From the NCBI GenBank assembly GCA_027487845.1, contig JAIYCV010000042.1, positions 434,001 to 498,000 on the forward strand: a stretch of DNA of 64,000 nt, in the 5' to 3' direction. The notes under the pieces are model-generated. The model searched no databases. It was given only the letters and a program-made list of their open reading frames with translations, and was not told the origin of the DNA. Shown here one piece after another: positions 1-8,471 of the stretch. Position numbers and translations under genes: made by a program. This DNA is from Flammeovirgaceae bacterium. Its GTDB lineage: Bacteria; Bacteroidota; Bacteroidia; Cytophagales; Cyclobacteriaceae. The number at the start of each line of letters is the position of its first letter. Within the stretch, counting starts at the first letter, position 1.

Positions 1-960
1 ATCGCCTGTTTTAGTAACGCTCAGATGAAGTGTTTCAGCGATCACATCGACTATCGTTTCCAGTCGATCGTTGTTGAAGTTTACAGTCAGTCTACATTTT
101 CTGATAACCTCATTAGCTATAGAAATTTTAGCATCATACGCGTCATTCAATGAAGTGACTATGCTCTCCAAATCAGAATTTTTAAATGTGAACGTTTTCG
201 TTTTGTAAGCGAGCACATTTGTATCTCGTTTAAGAATTTTTGAAAATGCTTTCAACGCCTTATCGTAAATTCCTTTTTCACCCGCTTTCAGGTGAAGGCC
301 CGGATTGTTTGCCGTATAAAATTGGACTTCACCACTTGAAACATTTACTACCACAATGGAGTCTTCAGGGTAAGCTTTCACATTAAATTCTGTTCCAATA
401 TCTTTTATTAACACTTCTTCAGCTTCAATAATAAAAGGCTTTTTGATGTCGTGCTTTACTGTAAAAAAAGCTTCGCCATTCAGAGTTACTTTTCTAACAT
501 TCTTTTTTGCATCGTAAGTAAAAACAAGTTTGCTTTTTTTATTGATGAAGGCTGTACTTCCATCAAGCAGTGTGTCTTGTTCTGTTTGCTTATCCGTTTT
601 TATAACAAGTCGTTGATTCTGTTCTTCCAATACTCTGTTTTGGAAAAACATAAAAACAAGAAAGCCTAGCCAAACAATGCCTGCCGCAATTTTCAAAACA
701 GTCCAATAGTTTGTTGGTTCTTTAGGGGTTGGTTGCCGCAATTGTATTTTCACTTTTTGCCAGGCGGCATCGGCATCTACCTGCAATTGAATGTTCTTCG
801 ATGACGCCTTGTCAAAAATTAGTTGTAAATGTTCGAAGTATGCTCTGTTGTGGTCGCTTTGATTTATCCATTGCGCAACGCTTTCTTTTTCATCGGCCGT
901 TGCCTCGCCTGCAAGTACATTGCCGATTAAGTTATCAATATCTTCTGTTTCGTGTGCCAC
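1..960 (-). CDS. FecR family anti-sigma factor (3' end outside window)
   Basis: This is a partial gene of 320 codons, open to the left edge. It reads from a GTG at 958-960, three bases after the stop of the ECF sigma gene, so the two form an operon. The N-terminal part resembles the short FecR N-domain that binds sigma (residues about 1-60, with WINQSDHNRAYF). One membrane segment follows at about residues 87-102 (YWTVLKIAAGIVWLGFLVFMF). A periplasmic FecR domain comes next (LLDGSTAFINKKS, LNGEAFFTVKHD, IGTEFNVKAYPE), and then a secretin/TonB-like C-terminal portion. Family knowledge: such proteins pass a signal from a TonB-dependent outer-membrane transporter to the ECF sigma factor. The transporter is expected beyond the left edge, so the substrate is unknown. 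Confidence 0.88.
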   Translation of the reverse strand, partial: MAHETEDIDNLIGNVLAGEATADEKESVAQWINQSDHNRAYFEHLQLIFDKASSKNIQLQVDADAAWQKVKIQLRQPTPKEPTNYWTVLKIAAGIVWLGFLVFMFFQNRVLEEQNQRLVIKTDKQTEQDTLLDGSTAFINKKSKLVFTYDAKKNVRKVTLNGEAFFTVKHDIKKPFIIEAEEVLIKDIGTEFNVKAYPEDSIVVVNVSSGEVQFYTANNPGLHLKAGEKGIYDKALKAFSKILKRDTNVLAYKTKTFTFKNSDLESIVTSLNDAYDAKISIANEVIRKCRLTVNFNNDRLETIVDVIAETLHLSVTKTGD

Positions 961-963
961 TTT

Positions 964-1542
964 TTAATCGATAAAGTTTCCTAAAAAAAGTATGAACAAA
1001 GGCAGGTAGTCTTTCAGCTCTTCTCGCATAATTTTTAGCGCTTTGCCTATATGGTTCTCCACTGTTTTCACAGAAATACTCAGTTGATCGGCTATCTCTT
1101 GATATTTCAATTCTTCAAATCGGCTAAGTTGAAAAACAAGGCGGCACTGTTCGGGTAGCACTTGAATGGCATTTAAAATCCTAGTCTCCAGTTCAGTTGT
1201 CAAAAGCCCCTCACTTACTGCTTCATGTATTGGTTCTCCTGTCAACTTCTCTTGGTCTGCATACAATTTTTTTACCTTTTCATGTTTGATTGTATTGAGG
1301 CACGCATTGCGAACCATGCGATAGAGGTATGACTTAAAAGATGTTTGTATTGAAATGGTATCGCGCTTTTCCCACAACGAGATAAAAGACGATTGCACCA
1401 CCTCCTCGGCTTCGTCCTTGTCGTTCAAAAACGAATATGCATAACTGCATAGTGGCTTGTAATGCGTTTTAAAAATCATTTCTAGAGCCGTTTGGTTCCC
1501 CTTTTTAAGCCCTAACCATAAATTTTGATCTAATAAATCCAC
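964..1542 (-). CDS. RNA polymerase ECF-type sigma-70 factor
   Basis: The protein has 192 residues, a normal length for a Bacteroidota ECF sigma factor. Region 2 lies near residues 20-90 (DEAEEVVQSSFISLWEKR, then FKSYLYRMVRNACLN). Region 4 with its helix-turn-helix lies near 120-175 (LPEQCRLVFQLSRFEELKYQ, then ISVKTVENHIGKAL). There is no region 1 or 3, as expected for ECF factors. It is followed after three bases by the FecR gene. It probably directs transcription of a TonB/SusCD-type uptake locus outside the window, under FecR control. The family call is firm; the regulon is unknown. Confidence 0.93.
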   Translation of the reverse strand: MDLLDQNLWLGLKKGNQTALEMIFKTHYKPLCSYAYSFLNDKDEAEEVVQSSFISLWEKRDTISIQTSFKSYLYRMVRNACLNTIKHEKVKKLYADQEKLTGEPIHEAVSEGLLTTELETRILNAIQVLPEQCRLVFQLSRFEELKYQEIADQLSISVKTVENHIGKALKIMREELKDYLPLFILFLGNFID

Positions 1543-1647
1543 TGCAACAAGTTAAGCAATGCAATTTACGGTTTTAGGGCGTTGAGGTTATGACAACCAG
1601 AAAAACAATTACCCCTACCAAGGCTGAAAATATTTTTCCCTAGTTCC

Positions 1648-3255
1648 TTAATTCGATCCGATGATTAAATCTGCGCCTTTTTCAGCAATCATAATAGTGG
1701 GGGCATTTGTGTTGCCACTGGAAATTTGTGGCATTATAGAGGCATCCACTACGCGCAGCTTTTCTATTCCATGAACTCTTAATTCGGGATCAACGACCGC
1801 CAGTTCATCTACTCCCATTTTGCAAGTTCCAACGGGATGGTAAACACACTCAGCATGATGTTGAATATGATGCACTAGTTCGTCATCTGAGTTTCGCTTG
1901 GAGGGTATGTGGGTTCGTAATCGCATGGATGAAAAGGCATCTGCCTCTAACACTTCTAACGCCTTCTTTGCTCCTTTCAACAAAATTTCTCTATCCAATT
2001 CTGCGGATAAATACTTAGGGTCAATCACTGGCACTTCCGTGGGATTATTAGACTTTAACGTAACAAAGCCCCTACTGGTAGGTCTGACTTGCGTAGGCAA
2101 AATCGTATAACCATCCTTGTGGGAAAACGAATTCAAGTCATACATATCCGAAACCGCGTCATCACCCGAATTAGTGGGCGTAAAATGAAATTGAAGGTCT
2201 GGCGTTGCCTCTTTTTCTGAGGACTTAAAAAATGCGACCGCTTCCAACGGCCCGATAGAAAGCGGGCCACTTTTAGTAACCAAGAAATTGATAGCTTGAA
2301 TTGCTTGCTGATGTAATGGAAGGTAATGATTATTGCTTGGCTCGTTGCACAATGCGCTCACCGGAAAGAAAATATGATCGTGTAGATTTTTTCCTACTCC
2401 TTGTAACTCTCTTTTTAACTCGACAGAATTTTTCTTCAATTCGTCTTTTGATCCAACACCTGACAACATCAAAATTTTCGGAGATTCAAATGCTCCAGCA
2501 CACAAAATTACCTCGCGCTTGGCTCTGGCTACCAAAGTGGCACTCGCCTTGGTCATAAACTCAATACCTTTGGCAACATCATTTTCAATAATTATTTTTT
2601 TACATGTGGCGCCTGTAATCACTTTAAGATTAGTTCTATTCAACGCAGGCAACAAGAAAGCTTTGGCGGCACTCATGCGTTTGGAATCTTTCATAGTGTA
2701 TTGAAACCACCCCGCCCCTTCTTGACTATTGCCATTTACATCATTGTTCAAAGGGATTCCTTTTTCATGGCATGCCTTGATAAAAGCTTCACCGAGTTTG
2801 GTATGATACCAATACGTTTGGGTTACATTTAGCAAGCCTCCCTTAGCATGATGGTCGTTTTCAAATTGTTCGTTGTTTTCCGATTTTTTAAAGTGAGGGA
2901 GCACATCCTCAAAACCCCATCCTGTGTTTCCTAATTGTTTCCAATGGTCATAGTCTTCCTTTTGTCCTCGAATGTAGGCCAAGGCATTTGTAGAACTGCT
3001 TCCGCCAAGTACCTTACCCCGCGGATGGTAAATTTTTCTGTTGGCAAGAAAGGGCTGCGGTTCTGTGTAATAACAATTCCAATCTACAGCACTGTGGTGA
3101 AGTTTCATGTACCCTCCCGGAAGATGAATCAACGGGTTTGAATCTTTACCACCCGCCTCAACTAGTAAAACATTTCTACTTGGATTTTCTGACAGCCTGT
3201 TGGCCAGCACGCAGCCTGCGGAGCCTGCACCGATAATGATGTAATCGTAGTTCAT
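1648..3255 (-). CDS. GMC family FAD-dependent oxidoreductase (choline dehydrogenase-like)
   Basis: The 535-residue length is typical of bacterial GMC enzymes such as BetA and alcohol dehydrogenases. The N-terminal Rossmann FAD motif is IIIGAGSAGCVLANRL (about residues 6-21). The GMC signature 1 follows (PRGKVLGGSSSTNA, about 79-92). Near the C-terminus are HPVGTCKMG with the active-site His, and NTNAPTIMIAEKGADLI. The family oxidises alcohols or related substrates using FAD. The substrate cannot be read from the sequence, and no betaine aldehyde dehydrogenase or transporter lies next to it, so a choline role is not supported. It seems to be a single transcription unit. Confidence 0.9.
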   Translation of the reverse strand: MNYDYIIIGAGSAGCVLANRLSENPSRNVLLVEAGGKDSNPLIHLPGGYMKLHHSAVDWNCYYTEPQPFLANRKIYHPRGKVLGGSSSTNALAYIRGQKEDYDHWKQLGNTGWGFEDVLPHFKKSENNEQFENDHHAKGGLLNVTQTYWYHTKLGEAFIKACHEKGIPLNNDVNGNSQEGAGWFQYTMKDSKRMSAAKAFLLPALNRTNLKVITGATCKKIIIENDVAKGIEFMTKASATLVARAKREVILCAGAFESPKILMLSGVGSKDELKKNSVELKRELQGVGKNLHDHIFFPVSALCNEPSNNHYLPLHQQAIQAINFLVTKSGPLSIGPLEAVAFFKSSEKEATPDLQFHFTPTNSGDDAVSDMYDLNSFSHKDGYTILPTQVRPTSRGFVTLKSNNPTEVPVIDPKYLSAELDREILLKGAKKALEVLEADAFSSMRLRTHIPSKRNSDDELVHHIQHHAECVYHPVGTCKMGVDELAVVDPELRVHGIEKLRVVDASIMPQISSGNTNAPTIMIAEKGADLIIGSN

Positions 3256-3305
3256 TTAACAAGGTAAAAAGAAATTTCGTTGGGCTTCCTAATTGCCATA
3301 GGAAA

Positions 3306-3800
3306 TTACTTTATCAGCTCTTTCACTTTCTGCCAAACCAATTCGGATTCATATCCTTTGGCAATTAAGAATTTGGCAACAGAGTCTCGTTTTTTGAATA
3401 GGTTTTCTTCTGTCGACTGAACCGATTTCTTTTCGATCAACCCCTCCAATGTCCTTTTATAGTCAGCTTGATCAAGTTCTTTTAGTCCAGCTTCTATGCA
3501 CCTTTTGGTTAGTCCTTGTGACTCTAACTGATTTATAATCTTGTTTCGTCCCCATTTTTTAATCCTGAACTTTCCACCAGCGTATGCTTTGGCAAAGCGC
3601 TCTTCATTGATAAAACCTTCGGAAATTAATCGGGAAAGGATTTCATCTACGTCAGATGAATATAAACCATACGAATATAATTTACGCTTTACCTCTAGGT
3701 GAGATCGTTCTTGATAAGCGCAATATTTGTAGGCCTTGCTTAAGGCTTCTGCTGGTGTTAATCTCTTAATGTAGCCCTCAGAATCTCCCTCGGTATACAT
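3306..3800 (-). CDS. recX: Regulatory protein RecX
   Basis: RecX binds RecA filaments and modulates recombination and SOS activity. The 164-residue protein shows the RecX repeat pattern of three-helix units: an early YCAYQERSHLEVKRKL block, then FINEERFAKAYAGGKFRIKKWG, and a C-terminal block ending AKFLIAKGYESELVWQKVKEL. I start it at the ATG at 3798-3800; an upstream TTG at 3804-3806 would add two residues. It lies 9 bases after the preceding membrane-protein gene, so the two may be co-transcribed. recA is not in the window. Confidence 0.9.
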   Translation of the reverse strand: MYTEGDSEGYIKRLTPAEALSKAYKYCAYQERSHLEVKRKLYSYGLYSSDVDEILSRLISEGFINEERFAKAYAGGKFRIKKWGRNKIINQLESQGLTKRCIEAGLKELDQADYKRTLEGLIEKKSVQSTEENLFKKRDSVAKFLIAKGYESELVWQKVKELIK

Positions 3801-3809
3801 TAGCAATGA

Positions 3810-4283
3810 CTATTTTAATAAACCTTTGTTTCGTAAAATGCTCGTTAAAAACTTACGCTCGTTTTCAGAATTGAAAATTTTAAACGGTAAATGAATAAGT
3901 TGGGCTTTGTTTACAAATAGTAGAAAATAGTCTTTCCCGATTTGAGCACTTTTTATTTGTTCCCATTTCATGGGCATGCCTTCACGGGCATTTAACTTCA
4001 TAATAATTTGTTGACTGGTAATTTCATAACTGAATTTCTCAAACAACATTTTGCCCTGCTCAAGTTGGGTAACTCCATAAAATTGAATCCACCAAAACAA
4101 TAAATATAACCCTCCACCTAAAATAGCGAAAATGAACCACCAAATGCTTTGAATCCACACAAAACCAAGGCAAATGGCAAGCACTATTAAACTAACCCAC
4201 CATTGTTTTTTTAAAATATTTATTAAAGCCAGCTTTCTGTATTCTTTTTTGTCGAGTTTGTAGTTTCGTGTTTTTACAATCAT
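3810..4283 (-). CDS. YcxB-like membrane protein of unknown function
   Basis: The protein has 157 residues. Two adjacent hydrophobic segments (about residues 29-44 and 48-66) sit behind a basic N-terminus, followed by a soluble domain of about 85 residues. The layout and the pattern of the second half (FSYEITSQQIIMKLNAREG, MKWEQIKSAQIGKDYFLLFV) resemble the YcxB-like C-terminal domain, a family with no assigned activity. It lies upstream of recX in the same direction with a 9-base gap. The family assignment is moderate and no function is inferred. Confidence 0.7.
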   Translation of the reverse strand: MIVKTRNYKLDKKEYRKLALINILKKQWWVSLIVLAICLGFVWIQSIWWFIFAILGGGLYLLFWWIQFYGVTQLEQGKMLFEKFSYEITSQQIIMKLNAREGMPMKWEQIKSAQIGKDYFLLFVNKAQLIHLPFKIFNSENERKFLTSILRNKGLLK

Positions 4284-4362
4284 GGTCTAATATCTTGAAT
4301 CAAAGGACGGTAAAATTAAACTGGAATAGCTTCATTTTCTTGATTCAGTCGATTTAAAATTT

Positions 4363-5226
4363 TCAATGAACTACTTTAAGGCTTAAGTCTAAACTCTTCA
4401 CCGAGTGGGTAAGAGCACCTATCGAAATAAAATCTACCCCCGTATTGGCAACCGCCAACAGGTTAGACTCTGTTATTCCGCCACTGGCTTCTATTTTGCA
4501 TTTACCATCAATTGTTAATACTGCTTCTTTCATTTCAACCAAACTCATGTTATCTAGCATTATTACGTCAATCGCATCAATGTTTATCGATTCCCTCACT
4601 TCTGCTAGGGTCCTTGTCTCTACTTCTATCTTCAACGTTTTTCCAATCGCTCGCAGATAGGCTTTTGTGTTGGCTACCGCCTCCATGATTCCACCAGCAA
4701 TGTCGATGTGGTTATCTTTTAACATAATCATGTCGTACAGTGCAAAGCGATGGTTTACACCTCCTCCAATCGCCACCGCCCACTTTTCAGCGATTCGAAA
4801 ATTGGGGGTGGTTTTACGAGTGTCAATTAGAGTGGCAGCAGTGCCTGCAATAATTTTCTTTAATCTGCTGGTATAAGTAGCTATTCCGCTCATGCGTTGC
4901 ATGCAATTCAGTACCACTCGCTCAGTGGATAAAATGGATCTAGCAGAGCCGCTGACCTCAAAGGCGATATCACCTTTGTTGATCATGTCTCCATCTTTTT
5001 TCAAAATTCTTAATTCAAGTTTGGGGTCGAATGTGTTGAAAATTCTTTCGGCTAATTCAACCCCAGCCAAAACGCCTACATCTTTTACCAATAGTCGTGC
5101 TGTTGCCTGCTTTTGTTGTGGAATCGCCCCTAAGGTAGAATGGTCACCTTCACCTACATCTTCTTCCAACGAACGCTCAATAAACTGCTGAATTGCAATT
5201 TCAGTCAGATACGGGAGAGCATTCAT
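4363..5226 (-). CDS. nadC: Nicotinate-nucleotide pyrophosphorylase (carboxylating)
   Basis: NadC converts quinolinate and PRPP to nicotinate mononucleotide, CO2 and pyrophosphate in de novo NAD synthesis. The 287-residue length is normal. Visible motifs are EDVGEGDHST near the N-terminus, the substrate-binding segment IDTRKTTPNFR then GGGVNHRFALYD, the LKDNH motif, and the C-terminal barrel phosphate site IEASGGI followed by VDFISIGALTHSV. Its ATG overlaps the stop of the upstream DUF4783 gene as ATGA, so the two are co-transcribed. nadA and nadB are not in the window. Confidence 0.95.
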   Translation of the reverse strand: MNALPYLTEIAIQQFIERSLEEDVGEGDHSTLGAIPQQKQATARLLVKDVGVLAGVELAERIFNTFDPKLELRILKKDGDMINKGDIAFEVSGSARSILSTERVVLNCMQRMSGIATYTSRLKKIIAGTAATLIDTRKTTPNFRIAEKWAVAIGGGVNHRFALYDMIMLKDNHIDIAGGIMEAVANTKAYLRAIGKTLKIEVETRTLAEVRESINIDAIDVIMLDNMSLVEMKEAVLTIDGKCKIEASGGITESNLLAVANTGVDFISIGALTHSVKSLDLSLKVVH

Positions 5227-5624
5227 TCTTTTATAAAACTGATTTCATTTACCAGAAAACTGCCACCAACTTCCCGTGTTCTGATAGTAACAATAAAATT
5301 CTCGCTGGCACAAATGTATTTGCCGATAGCGTACTGCAAACCGCCTTTTGAAGCACCTGTGTGTACAATTGTGAAATCATTCAACGGGTGTTTTTTAAAA
5401 AAATCTCTAAGCACAAACTCTGCCTGAACTTTGCTATGTGTATTAATTGCGCCTTCCAGATTAATATCTACCGATTGATTAAAGTACTTTACAACTTCCT
5501 TGGCATTGCTAGCTTTGATTGCCTCTTTGATTGGGTTGAACGTTTCATTTTGAGCGGCCAATGAGGTTGGCGACAAAAGAAAACTAAGCAAAAAACAGGA
5601 AATCAGATAAGTTATCTTTTTCAT
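5223..5624 (-). CDS. Exported DUF4783 family protein
   Basis: I start this at the ATG at 5622-5624, where a good signal peptide begins (KKITYLISCFLLSFLLSPTS, cleavage after LAAQ, residue about 25); an upstream start would bury the signal. The 133-residue product continues with an NTF2-like body (AIKASNAKEVVKYFNQSVDI, then HTGASKGGLQYAIGKY), which matches the DUF4783 family of Bacteroidota. No activity is known to me for that family. It overlaps nadC by four bases. A -7-like element lies 18 bases upstream of the start. Confidence 0.8.
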   Translation of the reverse strand: MKKITYLISCFLLSFLLSPTSLAAQNETFNPIKEAIKASNAKEVVKYFNQSVDINLEGAINTHSKVQAEFVLRDFFKKHPLNDFTIVHTGASKGGLQYAIGKYICASENFIVTIRTREVGGSFLVNEISFIKE

Positions 5625-5641
5625 ACAAAAGTATAAACGTC

Positions 5642-5649
5642 CAAAATTA
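5642..5649 (-). promoter_or_regulatory. Candidate -7 element for the DUF4783-nadC operon
   Basis: On the minus strand this reads TAATTTTG, a match to the Bacteroidota TAnnTTTG -7 consensus, with about 17 bases between it and the ATG at 5624. A TTTG lies 16 bases further upstream, slightly closer than the usual 19-21. A second TAnnTTTG match, TACTTTTG, overlaps the leader immediately before the ATG. The call is based on pattern only. Confidence 0.4.
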
Positions 5650-5745
5650 TGCCATAAAAGAGCCACAAACTATTAGTTTACCTCTTTTTTATATTAAAAC
5701 GAATTGTTTCACGCCTAGCGGTAACCTGTAACTTTCAAATCAGCC

Positions 5746-5753
5746 TATATTTG
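5746..5753 (+). promoter_or_regulatory. Candidate -7 element for gpmI
   Basis: TATATTTG matches TAnnTTTG exactly and ends 18 bases before the gpmI ATG at 5772. I see no convincing -33 TTTG at the usual spacing. Its position supports the ATG start over the TTG at 5751, which overlaps the element. Confidence 0.4.
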
Positions 5754-5771
5754 CAATCAAAACTGTTTGCT

Positions 5772-7298
5772 ATGGAAAAGAAAGTAGTACTGATGATACT
5801 AGATGGTTGGGGCATCGCTAAGAATCTCAGTGTTTCGGCAGTGGATGCTGCCAAAACGCCATATATTAAATCGCTTTATGAAAAATATCGTCACTGTACA
5901 TTAGAAGCTTCCGGACTGGCGGTGGGATTGCCCGCTGGGCAGATGGGCAACAGCGAAGTTGGCCACATGAACATCGGGGCGGGGCGGGTTGTTTATCAGG
6001 ATCTGGTAAGAATCAATAAGGCAATTGACGAAAAAGAATTGGATCAGAATCCTGTTTTACAAAGTGCTATCAACTATGCCAAAGAAAAAAAGAAATCGAT
6101 TCACCTCATCGGGCTGGTTTCCGATGGCGGAGTTCATTCTCACATCGATCATTTGAAAGGGATTGTTACCATTATGCATAATCAAGGCATCGACAATCTT
6201 TATGTACATGCTTTTACTGATGGGCGAGATACTGATCCGAAAGGAGGGTTGGCCTATCTCACCGATTTGCAAAATCATTTAACAAAAACAACTGGAAAAA
6301 TAGCGAGTGTTATTGGGCGATACTATGCCATGGACCGTGACAAACGGTGGGAGCGAATAAAGCTTGCTTACGATCTTTTGGTGGATGGAATCGGTGAAAA
6401 GTCGCAAGACCTATTGAAGTCAATTGAAGCATCGTACAACACTGGCGTAACGGATGAGTTTATAAAACCGATTTTAGCCGTTGACGCTGCTGCCGCGCCT
6501 GTAGCTACCATAAAAGAAGGAGATGTGGTGCTGTGTTTTAATTTTAGAACCGACCGTGGCCGCGAAATAACAGTCGCTTTAACACAGCAGGATTTTCCGG
6601 AGCAACAAATGAAAGCACTTGACCTGTATTACGTTACGCTCACCAACTACGATGATTCTTTCAAAAACGTAAAGCTTATTTTTGATAAAGATAACCTTGA
6701 AAATACACTCGGTGAGGTGATCTCTAAAGAAGGAAAACGACAAATACGGATTGCCGAAACGGAAAAGTACCCTCATGTTACGTTCTTTTTTTCTGGAGGT
6801 AGAGAAGAAGCATTTGCGGGTGAGGCGAGAATAATGTGCCCCTCGCCAAAAGTGGCCACTTACGATTTGCAACCTGAAATGAGTGCGTTTGATTTGAGAG
6901 ATAAAATTATTCCAGAACTTAATAAAAAAGAGGCAGACTTTATCTGCTTAAATTTTGCAAACCCAGACATGGTGGGTCATACGGGTGTCTTTGAGGCTGC
7001 TGTTAAAGCGGTAGAAACCGTGGATGCATGTAATCAGGCTGTAACGGAAGCTGCTCGGAGCAACGGATATAGCGTAATCATAATTGCTGACCATGGTAAT
7101 GCCGAGCTAATGATAAATGAAGACGGTAGCCCAAATACGGCACACACTACCAACTTAGTTCCCTGTATTTTAGTGGATGATACTTACAAAGGAAAGCTAA
7201 CAAACGGAAAATTAGGAGATTTGGCCCCCACCATTTTGGCACTTATGGGGCTGAAACAGCCAGCTGAAATGACGGGAAAAAAATTGATAGAGGTTTAA
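5772..7298 (+). CDS. gpmI: 2,3-bisphosphoglycerate-independent phosphoglycerate mutase
   Basis: GpmI interconverts 3- and 2-phosphoglycerate in glycolysis and gluconeogenesis using two Mn ions and a phosphoserine intermediate. The 508-residue length is standard. Visible are the N-terminal metal site LMILDGWGIA, the catalytic serine in GNSEVGHMNIGAGR (about residue 62), the substrate motif TDGRDTDPKGG, the arginine-rich NFRTDRGREI, and the C-terminal metal motifs FANPDMVGHTG and IADHGNAELM. I chose the ATG at 5772 because the upstream TTG (5751) lies inside a probable promoter element. The gene is monocistronic. Confidence 0.96.
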   Translation: MEKKVVLMILDGWGIAKNLSVSAVDAAKTPYIKSLYEKYRHCTLEASGLAVGLPAGQMGNSEVGHMNIGAGRVVYQDLVRINKAIDEKELDQNPVLQSAINYAKEKKKSIHLIGLVSDGGVHSHIDHLKGIVTIMHNQGIDNLYVHAFTDGRDTDPKGGLAYLTDLQNHLTKTTGKIASVIGRYYAMDRDKRWERIKLAYDLLVDGIGEKSQDLLKSIEASYNTGVTDEFIKPILAVDAAAAPVATIKEGDVVLCFNFRTDRGREITVALTQQDFPEQQMKALDLYYVTLTNYDDSFKNVKLIFDKDNLENTLGEVISKEGKRQIRIAETEKYPHVTFFFSGGREEAFAGEARIMCPSPKVATYDLQPEMSAFDLRDKIIPELNKKEADFICLNFANPDMVGHTGVFEAAVKAVETVDACNQAVTEAARSNGYSVIIIADHGNAELMINEDGSPNTAHTTNLVPCILVDDTYKGKLTNGKLGDLAPTILALMGLKQPAEMTGKKLIEV

Positions 7299-7454
7299 GA
7301 AAACGTTTAATTCAGAGCAATTTAAGATCTCTGTTTCCAAAAAAAAGCTGATTTGCTAAATTTTTCAATTTTAATTCGTAATTTTAACCTTTAACTTACA
7401 TCAAAATTTTGAGTTCTATACATCTTATATCTTTTAAACTTCCCGTCTACTAAG

Positions 7455-8471
7455 ATGCTTCTTTTTAAGCTATTCCAGTTTCAGGTTAATGATGAGACTT
7501 TTTTATACAGTATTTTTGGAATAGTCATCGTGGTTTTTTTGATGGCGGATTTGGGTTTTTTCAATAAGAATCCGCATAAAATTTCTACGAAATCTGCCTT
7601 GTATCAGTCGATTTTTTGGGTATTCATAAGTACTCTTTTTGGGTACATGATATATCTTAATGGCCCCTACGAAGACGCACTAGATCCTACTGCTGCGCCT
7701 ATTGTTGGCTCAAAGGCATCTCTGGAATATTTTTCTGCTTACCTCACTGAATACGCTCTTTCGGTGGACAATATATTTGTTATCCTATTGATTCTAAAGT
7801 ATTTCTCGATCAAAGAAGAGTACTATCATAAGATCCTTTTTTGGGGAATTCTTGGTGCGGTATTTTTTAGGGGCTTTTTCATCTTTGTCGGAGCAATTCT
7901 AATCCATCAATTTCATTGGATTCTTTACATTTTTGGCGTGTTTTTAATTTATTCGGGAATAAAAATATATTTCGAGGAAAGCGATGAGAAGGTTGATCCC
8001 GAAAAAAATATGATTTTGAAGCTTGGCCGCAAATACCTGCCAATAACAAAGGAAGACATGGGTGGTAAATTTTTGGTGAAACTCGATGGTAAGCTCTTCT
8101 TTACCCCTCTTTTTTTAGTGATCATATTGATTGAGACTACCGATCTTATTTTTGCAGTAGATTCCATACCCGCAGCATTCGCGATTACACAAAACGAATT
8201 CCTGATCTACACCTCGAACATCTTTGCAGTTATGGGTCTCCGATCAATGTTCTTCTTGTTAGCCGGAGTAATTGATAAGTTTTATTTGTTACAGAAGGGA
8301 CTTTCAATCATTCTCTTCTTTATTGGCGCTAAGATGTTGCTAGAAATATTTGATATTGAACTTTCTCCGCTACTCTCTTTCACAGTAATAATTGCAACAC
8401 TCACCTTATCCATTGTTTTCTCGATCTTAATTCCGCAGAAGATAGATGAAAAAAATATCCACAAGGGTTAA
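7455..8471 (+). CDS. TerC family integral membrane protein
   Basis: The 338-residue polytopic protein has about eight to nine hydrophobic segments. It carries the TerC hallmark acidic motifs in membrane segments: EYALSVDNIFVILL near residue 95 and IETTDLIFAVDSIPA near residue 225. TerC/Alx proteins are linked to metal (manganese) homeostasis and tellurite resistance; the transported ion is not settled for most members. No other ter operon genes are adjacent. Its end overlaps the end of the convergent LETM1-like gene by four bases. Confidence 0.9.
   Translation: MLLFKLFQFQVNDETFLYSIFGIVIVVFLMADLGFFNKNPHKISTKSALYQSIFWVFISTLFGYMIYLNGPYEDALDPTAAPIVGSKASLEYFSAYLTEYALSVDNIFVILLILKYFSIKEEYYHKILFWGILGAVFFRGFFIFVGAILIHQFHWILYIFGVFLIYSGIKIYFEESDEKVDPEKNMILKLGRKYLPITKEDMGGKFLVKLDGKLFFTPLFLVIILIETTDLIFAVDSIPAAFAITQNEFLIYTSNIFAVMGLRSMFFLLAGVIDKFYLLQKGLSIILFFIGAKMLLEIFDIELSPLLSFTVIIATLTLSIVFSILIPQKIDEKNIHKG

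Noticed and set aside
1648-3255. Choline dehydrogenase betA
   Set aside because: The GMC family is clear, but no betaine pathway gene is adjacent and substrate specificity cannot be read from the motifs.
5751-5771. TTG start extending gpmI by seven residues
   Set aside because: The TTG overlaps a TATATTTG promoter-like element, and the ATG at 5772 gives the normal family N-terminus.
7299-7454. Terminator after gpmI
   Set aside because: CAGAG/CTCTG near 7314-7336 is only a 5-bp stem with a long loop and no clear T run directly after it.
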